In this document: piece after piece, positions 8,035 to 23,957 of the stretch | How the letters are laid out: every line of letters begins with the position of its first letter | Position numbering within the stretch: position 1 is the first letter of the stretch | Assembly (NCBI GenBank): GCA_001295905.1 | Contig: LJHT01000014.1 | Location: 62,001 to 126,000, forward strand | Direction of reading: 5' to 3' | Source of the DNA: a beta proteobacterium AAP51 | Lineage (GTDB): Bacteria; Pseudomonadota; Gammaproteobacteria; Burkholderiales; Burkholderiaceae_C | Length of the DNA stretch: 64,000 bases | Made by a program: the position numbers and the translations under genes | The notes under the pieces: model-generated | What the model saw: the letters and a program-made list of their open reading frames with translations, nothing else | The model's database searches: none | What the model was told of the DNA's origin: nothing

Positions 8035-8940
8035 TCAATTTTTTCGCAGGCGGCTGCTGCCGAGCAGGCGCTCGGCCACCAGGGGTGCTTCCTTGCCGTT
8101 GCGGGCCGTGCCGTCGGCGCCCACCTGCTGGGCCATCTCAGGGCGCGCCACGAAAGGCGGGCCGCCCACCAGCACGCCCAGCAGCGTGTTGCGCGAAGCA
8201 GCACGCACGGCGGCGATGGTTTCCTGCAGCCAGGGCAGGCGGCCGTCGCTGCCCACCGAGAAGCCGATGATGTCGACCCACTCGTCGCGCACCATCGCCA
8301 CCGGGCTGGCCACGGCACCGCCGACACCGCCGATGACGTCCCAGCCGTCGCGCCGGAAGAATTCGGCCACCATCGACAAGCCGAAGCTGTGCTGCTCGTC
8401 GCGCGGCTGCACGAAGAGCGCGCGGCGGCCGTTGGCCGGGTGCTCGATCTCCGTGCCGAAGGCCGGGCTCAGCTCGCGCAGCAGGCGCTGCAGGCGGCCC
8501 AGCGCCACGGTGACGGTGCTGAAGTCGCACACGTCGTCGGCCCACATCTCTCCCAGCCGGCGGGCGATGGGGCCGAAGAGGTCGAGGTAGAGCGACTCGA
8601 CCGACACCCCGCGCTCGCGCAGGCCCTCGACGAGGGCCAGCGTCTCGGGCTCGCTGCCGATGATGATCTGCTTGAGGAAGCCGTCGATGTCGGCCTGCAG
8701 CGGCACGGTGGAACCGGGCTGCGGGTTCGCCGCGCCCGGCCGGTGGGCTTGCACCAGGCGCGGAATCACGTCGGTTTCTATCGTGCGTGCCAGCCGGGCG
8801 AGCCGGTGCTTGGCCGCTTCGCGGTCGGAAAGCTCGCCGCGCCCGTCTTCGGCTTGCGAGGGGCGTTCTTCATTCGCCCACTCGCGGCTGGCGCTGTCGG
8901 GCTCGGGTTCCGCGGCGCCTCGGTTGGGGTCACCTTGCAT
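8035..8940 (-). CDS. ppaA: Cobalamin-type antirepressor AerR/PpaA
   Basis: 301 residues. AerR/PpaA proteins bind cobalamin in a SCHIC/B12-binding fold and antagonise PpsR in response to light or redox. A helical region (about 95-165) precedes the B12 domain. The conserved histidine pattern DEQHSFGLSMVAEFFRRDGW places a candidate axial ligand at His184, and later elements include DIIGFSVGSDGRLPWL and GVLVGGPPF. The start at 8940 is favoured by a perfect AGGAGG six bases upstream. It is adjacent to ppsR on the same strand. Its leader is unusually structured. The N-terminal 50 residues are charged and probably disordered. Confidence 0.92.
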   Translation of the reverse strand: MQGDPNRGAAEPEPDSASREWANEERPSQAEDGRGELSDREAAKHRLARLARTIETDVIPRLVQAHRPGAANPQPGSTVPLQADIDGFLKQIIIGSEPETLALVEGLRERGVSVESLYLDLFGPIARRLGEMWADDVCDFSTVTVALGRLQRLLRELSPAFGTEIEHPANGRRALFVQPRDEQHSFGLSMVAEFFRRDGWDVIGGVGGAVASPVAMVRDEWVDIIGFSVGSDGRLPWLQETIAAVRAASRNTLLGVLVGGPPFVARPEMAQQVGADGTARNGKEAPLVAERLLGSSRLRKN

Positions 8941-8945
8941 TGCAG

Positions 8946-9151
8946 CCTCCTGGCGCTGGGGCCCGGTCAAAGCGGGCCCGCAGCGCCGTGCCCAGCACCC
9001 CCGTGGGGGCACGAACCGGCGAAGCACCGGCGCGCGAAGGCGCCAGATGGAGGGCGGGGAGCGACGGCCTTGGGAACTGCTGGGGCGCGTCGGGATGGGG
9101 GTTTTTGCTCACGTCGCAGGGGGTTGTAAACCGCGATCGGTTCATCGTCAA
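8946..9151 (-). promoter_or_regulatory. aerR promoter and structured 5' leader
   Basis: A minus-strand promoter is visible: TTGACG (9146-9151 on the plus strand as CGTCAA), a 17-bp spacer and TACAAC (9123-9128). The spacer contains the inverted repeat AACCG-CGAT-CGGTT (9129-9142), placed where a regulator could act. The predicted leader of about 180 nt holds several hairpins. The strongest (8952-8987) is a roughly 14-bp stem with one bulge that ends directly against the AGGAGG ribosome-binding site (8946-8951). No known riboswitch was recognised. Confidence 0.5.
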
Positions 9152-9296
9152 AAAAATCCGCTCGGTGTTTCCACCAAGCGCACCCGGCTCGGGCGGGTGC
9201 TGGCTCGGGGGTCACCGCACGGGACGCACAGCCATGCCGCAGCTTCACCTTCGGCACGGCGGCGGACGGGCGGATGATGGGGAAGGCCCGGTGAGG

Positions 9297-9330
9297 TGTC
9301 AACTGTGATTTACGTCTATCTCGATTGACA
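9297..9330. promoter_or_regulatory. PpsR-type sites upstream of bchF
   Basis: TGTCAACTGTGATTTACG (9297-9314) and CGTCTATCTCGATTGACA (9313-9330) each match TGT-N12-ACA with one mismatch. They overlap by two bases instead of having the 8-bp gap seen elsewhere. TTGACA (9325-9330), a 17-bp gap and TAGGCT (9348-9353) may be the promoter. The last element is only 7 bp from the bchF ATG, and no ribosome-binding site is seen, so a leaderless transcript is possible. Confidence 0.5.
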
Positions 9331-9360
9331 GTCGCCCTTTCGCCCCCTAGGCTCTGCTTC

Positions 9361-11204
<1,844 letters not shown>

Positions 11205-11220
11205 AGGGACGACGAGCACC

Positions 11221-12880
11221 ATGCAGCTGACCCTCTGGACCTACGAAGGCCCGCCGCACATCGGCGCCATGCGCATCGCCACGGCCATGAAGGGCCTGCA
11301 CTACGTGCTGCACGCGCCCCAGGGCGACACCTACGCCGATCTGCTGTTCACGATGATCGAGCGGCGCGACGCGCGCCCGCCCGTCACCTACACCACCTTC
11401 CAGGCGCGCGACCTGGGCGGCGACACGGCGGAACTGTTCAAGAACGCCGCCCGCACCGCCTACGAGCGCTTCAAGCCGCAGGCCATGATCGTCGGCGCCT
11501 CGTGCACCGCCGAGCTGATTCAAGACGACCCGGGCGGCTTGGCCGCCGCGCTGAACCTGCCGGTGCCCGTGGTACCTCTGGAACTGCCGGCCTACCAGCG
11601 CAAGGAAAACTGGGGCGCCTCGGAAACCTTCTACCAGCTGGTGCGCGCGCTGTGCACGCCGCATGTGCCCTCGCGGGCCGCCGGCGAATCGCCAGGCGCC
11701 CGGCGCGATCGCGCCGCCGGCCAGAAGATCCGCTGCAACGTGCTGGGTCCCACGGCCCTGGGCTTCCGCCACAAGGACGACCTGCGCGAAGTGCTGGAAC
11801 TGCTGCGCCGGCTTGACGTGGACATCAATGTCGTGGCGCCGCTGGACGCCACGCCGCACGACCTGACGCGCCTGGGCGAGGCCGACTTCAACGTCGTGCT
11901 CTACCCGGAAGTGGCCATGCAGGCCGCGCAATGGCTGCTGCGCAACTTCGGCCAGGCGGTGGTGAAGACGGTGCCCATCGGCGTGGGCGCCACACGCGAC
12001 TTCATCCGCGAAGTGGCGGCCCTGAGCGGCGCCGACCCCGCGCCGCTGCTCAACGACCCGCGGGCACGTTCGCCGTGGTATTCGAAATCGGTCGATTCCA
12101 CCTACCTCACCGGCAAGCGCGTCTTCATCTTCGGCGATGCCACGCACGTCATCGCCGCGGCGCGCATCGCCTCGAAAGAGCTGGGTTTCGAAGTGGTGGG
12201 CCTGGGCACCTACAGCCGCGAGTTCGCACGCGATGTCCGCGACGCCGCGAAGCTCTACGGCGTCGAAGCCCTCATCACCGACGACTACCTCGAAGTGGAA
12301 GACCGCGTGGCCGAGCTGCACCCCGAACTGGTGCTGGGCACGCAGATGGAGCGCCACATCGCCAAGCGCCTGGGCGTGCCCTGCGCCGTGATCAGCGCGC
12401 CGATGCACGTGCAGGACTTCCCGGCGCGCCACGCGCCGCAGATGGGCTTCGAAGGCGCGAACGTGATGTTCGATGCCTGGGTGCACCCGCTGATGATGGG
12501 CCTGGAAGAGCACCTGCTGCACATGTTCCGCGGCGACTTCGAGTTCCACGACGGCGCAGCGCCTTCGCACCTGGGTTCGGCCGCGCGCCGGTCCGAAGGG
12601 CCGGCGATGGCCGAAGCCGTGCACGCGGAAGCGCTGCAGGTGGATTCGTCGCAAGCCGAAGTGGCCGTGCTGGAAGCGCCACCCGCGGCTGCGGCAGGCG
12701 CAGCGCCCGCCGTGCTGCCGACACCCCTGGCCTCGCCCCAGGCCCCCGCCACCTGGACGCCCGATGCCGAGAAAGAGCTGAAGAAGATTCCCTTCTTCGT
12801 GCGCGGCAAGGCCAAGCGCAACACCGAGGCCTATGCCGGCCAGCGCGGTTTGCCGCAGATCACCGTCGAGACCCTCTACG

Positions 12881-12906
<26 letters not shown>
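11221..12906 (+). CDS. bchB: Light-independent protochlorophyllide reductase subunit BchB
   Basis: 561 residues. This is the second subunit of the NB component. The N-terminus [20 protein letters not shown] is typical. Asp36 (HAPQGD) is the unusual aspartate ligand to the shared [4Fe-4S] cluster. A variable Ala/Pro-rich linker (about 455-515) leads to the small C-terminal domain ending in [14 protein letters not shown], which normally helps protochlorophyllide binding. It overlaps bchH by 26 nt. Confidence 0.97.
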
Positions 12907-17765
<4,859 letters not shown>

Positions 17766-17766
<1 letters not shown>

Positions 17767-18569
17767 TGAGCATGCCCCCAAGCTCGCTGCGCTCGCTACC
17801 CCCCGAGGGGGCCGCTCGCCTGCGGCCCGGCGAAGCCGGTTCCGCGGCTCAGGCTGGATCGGGTGCCGACGCGGCCTATGTGCAAAGGCGCGGCGAGATC
17901 GAAGACTACTTCGACCGCACCGCGCTGAAGGCCTGGGAACAGCTCACCAGCACCGCGCCGGTGGGCCGCATCCGCGCCACCGTGCGGGCCGGGCGTGAGC
18001 GCATGCGCAGCACGTTGATGGGCTGCCTGCCGCAAGACCTGCGCGGCGCCCGCGTGCTGGACGCCGGCTGCGGCACCGGGGCCCTGGCCCTGGATGCGGC
18101 AGCCCGCGGCGCCGAGGTGGTGGCCATCGACCTTTCGCCATCGCTCGTGAACGTGGCGCGCGAACGCGTGGCGCAGCTGCTGGCTTCGCACCCGGTGGCC
18201 GGGCGCATCGATTTCCGCAGCGGCGACATGCTCAGCCCGCAGCTGGGCGGCTTCGATTACGTGGTCGCGATGGACTCGCTCATCCACTACGACGAAGCCG
18301 ACATGGTGCGCGTGCTGGAAAGCTGGGCCCAGCGCACGCGCAGCGCGATGGTCTTCACCTTCGCCCCGCGCAACCCGGCGCTGGCCGCCATGCGCGCGGT
18401 GGGCCGGCTGTTCCCGCGCGCCAACCGCGCGCCGTGGATCGAGCCCGTGGCCGAGAAGTCGCTGCGCGCCCGCCTCACGCGCAGCGTGCCGCAGTTCGAG
18501 CTGGGCCGCACGCAGCGCATCAGCAGCGGCTTCTACACCTCGCAGGCCCTGGAACTGGTGCGCCCGTGA
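17766..18569 (+). CDS. bchM: Mg-protoporphyrin IX methyltransferase BchM
   Basis: 267 residues. BchM transfers a methyl group from S-adenosylmethionine to the C13 propionate of Mg-protoporphyrin. The SAM motif RVLDAGCGTGAL is at 96-107. The core family sequence begins at YVQRRGEIEDYFDRTA (38 onward). The first 37 or so residues are encoded by a palindromic repeat (see the repeat at 17772-17850). ATG 17766 overlaps the bchL stop as TGATG. An in-frame GTG at 17880 would give a normal-length protein. Confidence 0.95.
17772..17850. repeat. Palindromic GC-rich repeat inside the 5' end of bchM
   Basis: It contains a CCCCCCGAGGGGG palindrome and a 28-base segment (17822-17849) that is identical at 27 of 28 positions to the inverse strand of 37993-38020, inside the 5' end of bchZ. 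It looks like an interspersed REP-like element that has been read through in frame. The copy number in the genome is unknown. Confidence 0.7.
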
Positions 18570-20008
18570 TGGCTGGTTTCTCATCACGCCTGGCGCTCAA
18601 GTGGAAACACCTGAGCCCGCGTTACCTGCCTTTTGCCGATGCCGCCACGGCCGACCTCCCTCTGCCGCGCCTGCTTCGGCTGTCGCTGTTCCAGGTGTCG
18701 GTGGGCCTGTGCACGGCGTTGATGGTGGGCACGCTGAACCGCGTGATGATCGTCGAGCTGGGCATGGCCGCCTGGCTGGTGGCGCTGATGGTGGCGCTGC
18801 CCATCATGGCCGCGCCGTGGCGGGCCTTCATCGGCCACAAGAGCGACACCTACGCCTCGGTCATCGGCTGGCGCCGCGTGCCTTATGTCGGCCTGGGCAC
18901 CTTCCTGCAGTTCGCCGGCCTGGCCATGCTGCCGTTTTCGCTGCTGCTCATGACGGGCGACGGCCGCTTCGGCCTGGCCTGGGTGGGCCATGTGTTCGCC
19001 GCGCTGTCCTTCCTGCTGGTGGGTGCTGGCCTGCAGACCACGCAGACCGCCGGCCTCGCATTGGCCAGCGACCTTTCCACCGACGTCACCCGTCCCCGCG
19101 TGGTGGCGCTGATGTACGTGATGCTGCTCGTGGGCCTGGCCGGTGGCGGTGCCACCTTCGCCGTGCTGCTGGCCGACTTCAGCCCCACCCGCCTGGTGCA
19201 GGTGGTCCAGGGCGCCGGTGTGGTGGTGGCCATGCTGGGCATCGCCTCGGTGTGGAAGCAGGAAGCGCGTTGCCCGGGCCGCCGCCGCAGCAAGGCCGAG
19301 CCGGCACCGGCCTTCGCGCCGCGCTGGCAGAGCTTCATCGGCCAGCCCAAGGCGCGCCGCTTCCTGTGGACCGTGGGCCTGGGCACTGCCGCTTTCAGCA
19401 TGCAGGACGTGGTGCTGGAACCCTATGGCGGCGAGATCCTCGGCCTGAGCGTGGGCGCCACCAGCGCCCTCACGGCCTTGATGGCTGGCGGCGCACTGGC
19501 GGCCTTCGCCGTGGCCGCACGCTGGCTGGCGCGCGGTGGCGACCCCTACCGCGTGGCCGCGCTGGGCCTGGTGCTGGGCCTGCCGGCCTTTGCCGCGGTG
19601 ATCGTCTCGGCACCGGCCGACGCGCCCTGGATGTTCCGCTGCGGCACGGCCCTCATCGGCTTCGGCGGCGGCCTCTTTGCGGTGGGCATGCTCACCGCCG
19701 CGATGGCGCTGGAGCACCGCGACCACGTCGGCCTGGCTCTGGGCGCCTGGGGTGCGGTGCAGGCCACCTCGGCCGGCTTGGCCATCGCGCTGGGCGGGGC
19801 GCTGCGCGACGGCGTCTCCACGCTGGCCACCCACGGAGCCTTCGGCGAAGCGCTGGTGAGCAATGTCACCGGCTACAGCTTCGTCTACCACCTCGAGCTT
19901 TACCTGTTGTTTGCGGCGCTGATTGCCATCGGCCCGCTCGTACGTTCATTCGGGCCCGCCTCGCGCGAGCCCGGCGCCAAGTTTGGCCTGGCCGATCTGC
20001 CCGGCTGA
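18569..20008 (+). CDS. lhaA: LH1 assembly protein LhaA (PucC family)
   Basis: 479 residues, a twelve-helix BCD-family membrane protein. LhaA assists LH1 assembly, probably by handing over bacteriochlorophyll. The family marks GTLNRVMIVELGM and MQDVVLEPYGGEILGLSVGA are present. The start overlaps the bchM stop (TGATG). Position directly upstream of puhA is the conserved lhaA locus and separates it from the PucC copy (28023-29438) and the bchG-linked copy (4029-5471). Confidence 0.94.
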   Translation: MAGFSSRLALKWKHLSPRYLPFADAATADLPLPRLLRLSLFQVSVGLCTALMVGTLNRVMIVELGMAAWLVALMVALPIMAAPWRAFIGHKSDTYASVIGWRRVPYVGLGTFLQFAGLAMLPFSLLLMTGDGRFGLAWVGHVFAALSFLLVGAGLQTTQTAGLALASDLSTDVTRPRVVALMYVMLLVGLAGGGATFAVLLADFSPTRLVQVVQGAGVVVAMLGIASVWKQEARCPGRRRSKAEPAPAFAPRWQSFIGQPKARRFLWTVGLGTAAFSMQDVVLEPYGGEILGLSVGATSALTALMAGGALAAFAVAARWLARGGDPYRVAALGLVLGLPAFAAVIVSAPADAPWMFRCGTALIGFGGGLFAVGMLTAAMALEHRDHVGLALGAWGAVQATSAGLAIALGGALRDGVSTLATHGAFGEALVSNVTGYSFVYHLELYLLFAALIAIGPLVRSFGPASREPGAKFGLADLPG

Positions 20009-20030
20009 AAAACGAAAGAAGGAGATCCCC

Positions 20031-20789
20031 ATGGGAACCGGAGCCATCACGCAGTACGTCAACGTCGCACAACTCGTGCTCTATGCGTTCTGGATTTTCT
20101 TTGCCTTCCTCATCTACTACCTCTCGCGCGAGAACCACCGCGAGGGCTACCCGCTGGTCACCGAGGGCGGCATGAAGGTGACGGGCTTCCCCATCCCCGC
20201 GCCCAAGACCTACCTGCTGGCCGACGGCAGCACCTTCAGCGCCCCGAACGACTTCGTCTCGCCACAGGTGCTGGCGGCCGAGCCCACCCACCGCTGGGCC
20301 GGTGCACCGCTGGTGCCGACGGGCGCCAACCCCATGCTCGACGGCATCGGCCCGGGCGCCTGGGCCGACCGCGCCGACCACCCCGACCACGACTACCACG
20401 GCCACAACAAGGTGCAGCCGTTGCGCCTGGCCACCGACTACGACGTGCAGGCCGGCGACACCGACCCCCGCGGCCTGCCGGTGGTGGGTGCCGACGGCGT
20501 GGTGGGCGGCACGGTGGTCGAGATGTGGGTGGACGTGGCTGAAAGCCTGTTCCGCTACTACGAGCTGGAAGTGGCGAGCAACGGCCGCCGTGTCCTGCTG
20601 CCGATGAACTTCGCGCGCTGCAAGCGTGACAAGGTCACCGTGGGTGCCATCCTCGGCCACCAGTTCGCCGACGTGCCGGGCCAGCGCAGCATGGACCAGG
20701 TGACGATGCTGGAAGAAGAGAAGATCCAGGCCTATTACGGCGCCGGCACGCTGTACGCCGAGCCTTCACGTGCGGAGCCGCTGCTGTGA
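20031..20789 (+). CDS. puhA: Photosynthetic reaction centre H subunit PuhA
   Basis: 252 residues. The H subunit caps the L-M core on the cytoplasmic side and takes part in proton delivery to quinone QB. One N-terminal helix (about 10-30, VAQLVLYAFWIFFAFLIYYL) is followed by the family sequence YLSRENHREGYPL and a soluble beta-rich domain with AGTVVEMWVD-like PRC-barrel features. A strong AGAAGGAG (20017-20024) precedes the ATG. Overlaps puhB by GTGA. Confidence 0.98.
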   Translation: MGTGAITQYVNVAQLVLYAFWIFFAFLIYYLSRENHREGYPLVTEGGMKVTGFPIPAPKTYLLADGSTFSAPNDFVSPQVLAAEPTHRWAGAPLVPTGANPMLDGIGPGAWADRADHPDHDYHGHNKVQPLRLATDYDVQAGDTDPRGLPVVGADGVVGGTVVEMWVDVAESLFRYYELEVASNGRRVLLPMNFARCKRDKVTVGAILGHQFADVPGQRSMDQVTMLEEEKIQAYYGAGTLYAEPSRAEPLL

Positions 20790-21493
20790 AAGCCGTGCGC
20801 AAGTCTTCGCTGCCGCTGGACCCCAGCGCGCCGCTGGCCGAAGAGCACGAGTTCGAGGCCGCGCGCGGCCTGCCTGAACTGCTGCCTGCCGGCGAGCGTG
20901 TGCTGTGGCAGGGCAGCCCCGATTGGCGCGGCCTGGCGCGCGAGGCTTTCCACGTGCGCAAGCTGGTGGTGTACTTCGCCGCGCTGGTGCTGCTGCGCGT
21001 GGTGCTGATGGCGGCCGAAGGCGCCACGGCGGCCGCGATGTTCATCTCGGCCTTGTGGCTGGTGCTGCTGGCCTCTGCGGCCTTGGGCCTGCTTTCCTTC
21101 ACGGCCTGGCTGGCGGCGAAGTCGGCCATCTACACCATCACCAACCGGCGCGTGGTGCTGCGCATCGGCATCGTGCTGACGCTCACCTTCAACATCCCGT
21201 TCCGCCGCATTGCCGCCGCCGGCCTGCACCTGCGGGCCGATGGCACCGGAGACCTGCCGCTGCAGCTGGCCCCGGGCGACGTCATCGCCTTCCTGCACCT
21301 GTGGCCGCATGTGCGCCCCTGGCGTGCGGCGCGGCCTGAGCCCATGCTGAGGTGCGTGCCCCAGGCAGCCCAGGTGGCGCAGCTGCTGTCGCAGGCCTGG
21401 GCCCAGGAAACCGGCGTGGCGCTGGCGAACACCGCCGCCCAGGCCGAGGTCTCGGCCGCGCAATCTGGCCAGCACGCGCTGGCGGGTCGCTGA
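20786..21493 (+). CDS. puhB: Photosynthetic complex assembly protein PuhB
   Basis: 235 residues from a GTG start overlapping the puhA stop. PuhB is a membrane protein needed for efficient reaction centre assembly. The N-terminal motif LPELLPAGERVLWQGSPDW and three hydrophobic segments (about 65-125) are visible, with a PH-like domain (AIYTITNRRVVLRIG). It lies between puhA and puhC as in other purple bacteria. Confidence 0.93.
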   Translation: MKAVRKSSLPLDPSAPLAEEHEFEAARGLPELLPAGERVLWQGSPDWRGLAREAFHVRKLVVYFAALVLLRVVLMAAEGATAAAMFISALWLVLLASAALGLLSFTAWLAAKSAIYTITNRRVVLRIGIVLTLTFNIPFRRIAAAGLHLRADGTGDLPLQLAPGDVIAFLHLWPHVRPWRAARPEPMLRCVPQAAQVAQLLSQAWAQETGVALANTAAQAEVSAAQSGQHALAGR

Positions 21494-21535
21494 AGCCCTC
21501 TGAAGCACCCTCTGAAGCGCCCCCTGAAGCGAGCA
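21490..21535 (+). repeat. Four CTGAAGC units between puhB and puhC
   Basis: CTGAAGC is repeated four times with 10-12-bp spacing, starting at the puhB stop and ending 9 bp before the puhC start. It occupies nearly the whole intercistronic gap. Its role is unknown; it may be simple repeat slippage. Confidence 0.7.
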
Positions 21536-21543
21536 AGCCGACC

Positions 21544-22026
21544 ATGAACACCACCACCCAAACCCACCACGCCCACGCCAGCCCGCTGCCGCGCGGCTTG
21601 CTGCTGGCCATGGCCGCGCTGGTGCTGGTGGCGCTGCTGGGTGCAACGGCGGTGCGGCTGTCGGGCGTGTCCATTCGCGCTCCTGACGCCCAGCCGGTCG
21701 TCACGCGCAGTCTCCACTTCCTCGACCGCCCTGATGGCGGCATCAACGTCGTCGATGCCCAGACGAAAGCCACCGTGGAAACGGTGCAAGGCGAAGGCGG
21801 CTTCCTGCGCGGCGCGCTGCGCGTGATGGCGCGCGAACGCCGCATGCGCGGCCTGGGCCCCGAGGCGGCCTTCGAACTGGTGGGCCGCGCGGACGGCCGC
21901 CTGACGCTGGTAGACCCCGCCACCGGCGTGCGCATCGACATCGAATCTTTCGGCCCCACCAACGCCGGCGCCTTCGTGCGCCTGCTGCGTCCTGAAACCA
22001 CTGCTGCCCCAAGGAGCACCCCATGA
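21544..22026 (+). CDS. puhC: Photosynthetic complex assembly protein PuhC
   Basis: 160 residues, with one N-terminal membrane anchor (about 18-40) and a periplasmic domain carrying [18 protein letters not shown] and [15 protein letters not shown], both typical of PuhC. PuhC supports reaction centre and LH1 assembly. ATG 21544 is chosen for family length; upstream in-frame codons would only encode the CTGAAGC repeat. ATGA overlap with acsF. Confidence 0.93.
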   Translation: MNTTTQTHHAHASPLPRGLLLAMAALVLVALLGATAVRLSGVSIRAPDAQPVVTRSLHFLDRPDGGINVVDAQTKATVETVQGEGGFLRGALRVMARERRMRGLGPEAAFELVGRADGRLTLVDPATGVRIDIESFGPTNAGAFVRLLRPETTAAPRSTP

Positions 22027-23105
22027 GTGCCAGCCACGCCGTCGCCATCGACAGCCCCGAAGAAGCCGCCCGCAAGGCCAAGCAGGAGACCCTGCTCACG
22101 CCGCGCTTCTACACGACAGATTTCAAGGCCATGGACCGCCTGGACGTGAACCCCATCCGCCAGGAGTGGGACGCGATGATGGCCGAGTACGAAGGCGACA
22201 ACAACCACGACCACTTCCAGCGCACGCCCGAGTTCGCCGAGGAAGCGCGCCTGCAGATGGCGCAGATGACGCCCGAACTGCGCGCCGAGTTTCTGGACTT
22301 TCTCGTCAGCAGCGTGACCAGCGAATTCAGCGGCTGCATCCTCTACAACGAGATCCAGAAGAACGTCACCAACCCCGACATCAAGGCGCTGATGCGCTAC
22401 ATGGCGCGTGACGAATCGCGCCACGCCGGCTTCATCAACCAGAGCCTGAAGGACTTCGGCCTCGGCCTCGATCTGGGCGACCTGAAGCGCACCAAGGCCT
22501 ACACCTACTTCAAGCCGAAGTACATCTTCTACGCCACCTACCTCAGCGAGAAGATCGGCTACGCGCGCTACATCACCATCTTCCGCCAGCTCGAGCGCAA
22601 CCCCGACAAGCGCTTCCACCCCATCTTCAAGTGGTTCGAGCGCTGGTGCAACGACGAATTCCGCCATGGCGAAAGCTTCGCGCTGCTGATGCGCGCGCAG
22701 CCGCATCTGCTGCGCGGTGCCAACACGCTGTGGATCCGCTTTTTCCTGCTGGCCGTCTACGCCACCATGTACGTGCGCGACCATACGCGGCCCATGCTGA
22801 AGAACGCCATGGGCCTGGATGCCACCACCTACGACTACGAGGTGTTCCGCATCACCACCGAGATCAGCAAGCAGGTCTTCCCGATCTCGCTCGACCACGA
22901 CCTCCCTGCCTTCCGTGCCGGCATGACGCGGCTGTATGAGCTGTCGATGCGCATGGACGCCGCCAAGGCCCAGGGTGGTGTCATCGGCAAGCTCAAGCAG
23001 GCCGGCCTGGCGGTGCAGGGTTTCGCCACCTTCGCAGGCCTGTACTTCCTGCCCGTGAAGCGCCACGACCTGCCGGCGCAAGTGCGCGTGGTCCCCTCTT
23101 GGTAA
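22023..23105 (+). CDS. acsF: Oxygen-dependent Mg-protoporphyrin IX monomethyl ester cyclase AcsF
   Basis: 360 residues. AcsF is a di-iron monooxygenase that builds ring E using O2. The two carboxylate/histidine iron-binding motifs are [10 protein letters not shown] (about 127-136) and [10 protein letters not shown] (about 216-225). No bchE (anaerobic cyclase) is in the window. No Ycf54 or BciE partner is seen nearby, which agrees with Rubrivivax AcsF being active as a single subunit. Confidence 0.97.
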   Translation: MSASHAVAIDSPEEAARKAKQETLLTPRFYTTDFKAMDRLDVNPIRQEWDAMMAEYEGDNNHDHFQRTPEFAEEARLQMAQMTPELRAEFLDFLVSSVTSEFSGCILYNEIQKNVTNPDIKALMRYMARDESRHAGFINQSLKDFGLGLDLGDLKRTKAYTYFKPKYIFYATYLSEKIGYARYITIFRQLERNPDKRFHPIFKWFERWCNDEFRHGESFALLMRAQPHLLRGANTLWIRFFLLAVYATMYVRDHTRPMLKNAMGLDATTYDYEVFRITTEISKQVFPISLDHDLPAFRAGMTRLYELSMRMDAAKAQGGVIGKLKQAGLAVQGFATFAGLYFLPVKRHDLPAQVRVVPSW

Positions 23106-23111
23106 ACCTGC

Positions 23112-23957
23112 ATGTCTGAAGCGCTCTGGCCCATCCTCTTCGCGGTGTTCGTCTGGTGGTTCTCCACCGGGCTGGTGCTGCTGCTGGATGGCCTGCCGCG
23201 CACCACCTTCCGCTGGAGCCACCTGCTCAGTTCGGCGCTGGCGGTGATGGCCCTGGTAGGCCTGCAGCGCACGGCCGGGCAGGGCGACATGGCCTCGGCT
23301 TACTGCGCCTTCACCTGCGCGCTGCTGGTGTGGGGCTGGCACGAGCTGAGCTTCCTCACGGGCTGGGTCACCGGTCCGCGGCAGCAGCCGCTGGAAGCCG
23401 GCGTCACGGGCTGGCGCCGCTTCGTGCAGGCCACGCAGACGCTGATCTGGCACGAACTGGCCATCCTGGCCACGGGCGTGCTCATCGTCGCCCTCACCTG
23501 GGGCGGCACGAACCAGGTGGGTACCGCCACCTTTGCGGTGCTGTGGCTCATGCGCATCAGCGCCAAGCTCAATGTCTTCCTCGGGGTGCGCAACCTCAGC
23601 CTGCAGCTGCTGCCGCTGCACCTGCGCTACCTGGGCAGCTATTTCCGCCAGCGCGCGATGAACCTGCTGTTCCCCTTCGTGGTGACGGCAGCCACTGTGG
23701 TGGCCGTGTGGCTGGTGCGCAATGCCCTGGCCCAGCCCGCGGGCAGCGCGGCCGCCGTCGGCGGCTGGCTGGTGGCCACGCTGCTGGTGCTGGCCATCGT
23801 GGAGCACTGGTTGCTGGTGCTGCCGCTGGAAGCCACGGCGCTGTGGCGCTGGGCCATGCGTGATTCTTCAAGCCGAGCTGCTCCTGTCGTGGAGCCGGTG
23901 GCCCTTTCGCCAGAAATGGCCTTGGACAGCAATGACAAGCTTCTTCACGCCCGCTAG
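23112..23957 (+). CDS. puhE: Photosynthetic complex assembly protein PuhE
   Basis: 281 residues with about seven hydrophobic helices, matching the PuhE (DUF3623) family. PuhE modulates bacteriochlorophyll supply during reaction centre formation. Family stretches are FVWWFSTGLVLLLDGLPR and LRISAKLNVFLGVRN-like RISAKLNVFLGVRNLS. It lies 6 nt after acsF. Its last 26 nt overlap crtI in another frame. Confidence 0.93.
   Translation: MSEALWPILFAVFVWWFSTGLVLLLDGLPRTTFRWSHLLSSALAVMALVGLQRTAGQGDMASAYCAFTCALLVWGWHELSFLTGWVTGPRQQPLEAGVTGWRRFVQATQTLIWHELAILATGVLIVALTWGGTNQVGTATFAVLWLMRISAKLNVFLGVRNLSLQLLPLHLRYLGSYFRQRAMNLLFPFVVTAATVVAVWLVRNALAQPAGSAAAVGGWLVATLLVLAIVEHWLLVLPLEATALWRWAMRDSSSRAAPVVEPVALSPEMALDSNDKLLHAR

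Larger units (their letters stand above)
8941..9360. other. 420-bp divergent intergenic region between aerR and bchF
   Basis: No gene is seen here. The left half is the structured leader and promoter of aerR. The middle (about 9155-9290) is GC-rich with no clear element. The right end (9297-9330) holds PpsR-type sites and a candidate promoter for bchF. A CCCCC-GT-GGGGG palindrome (around 9000) resembles part of the repeat found inside bchM and bchZ. Confidence 0.7.

Noticed and set aside
8952-8987. Rho-independent terminator near aerR
   Set aside because: The stem is strong but no T-tract follows on either strand, and it abuts the ribosome-binding site. It was treated as leader structure.
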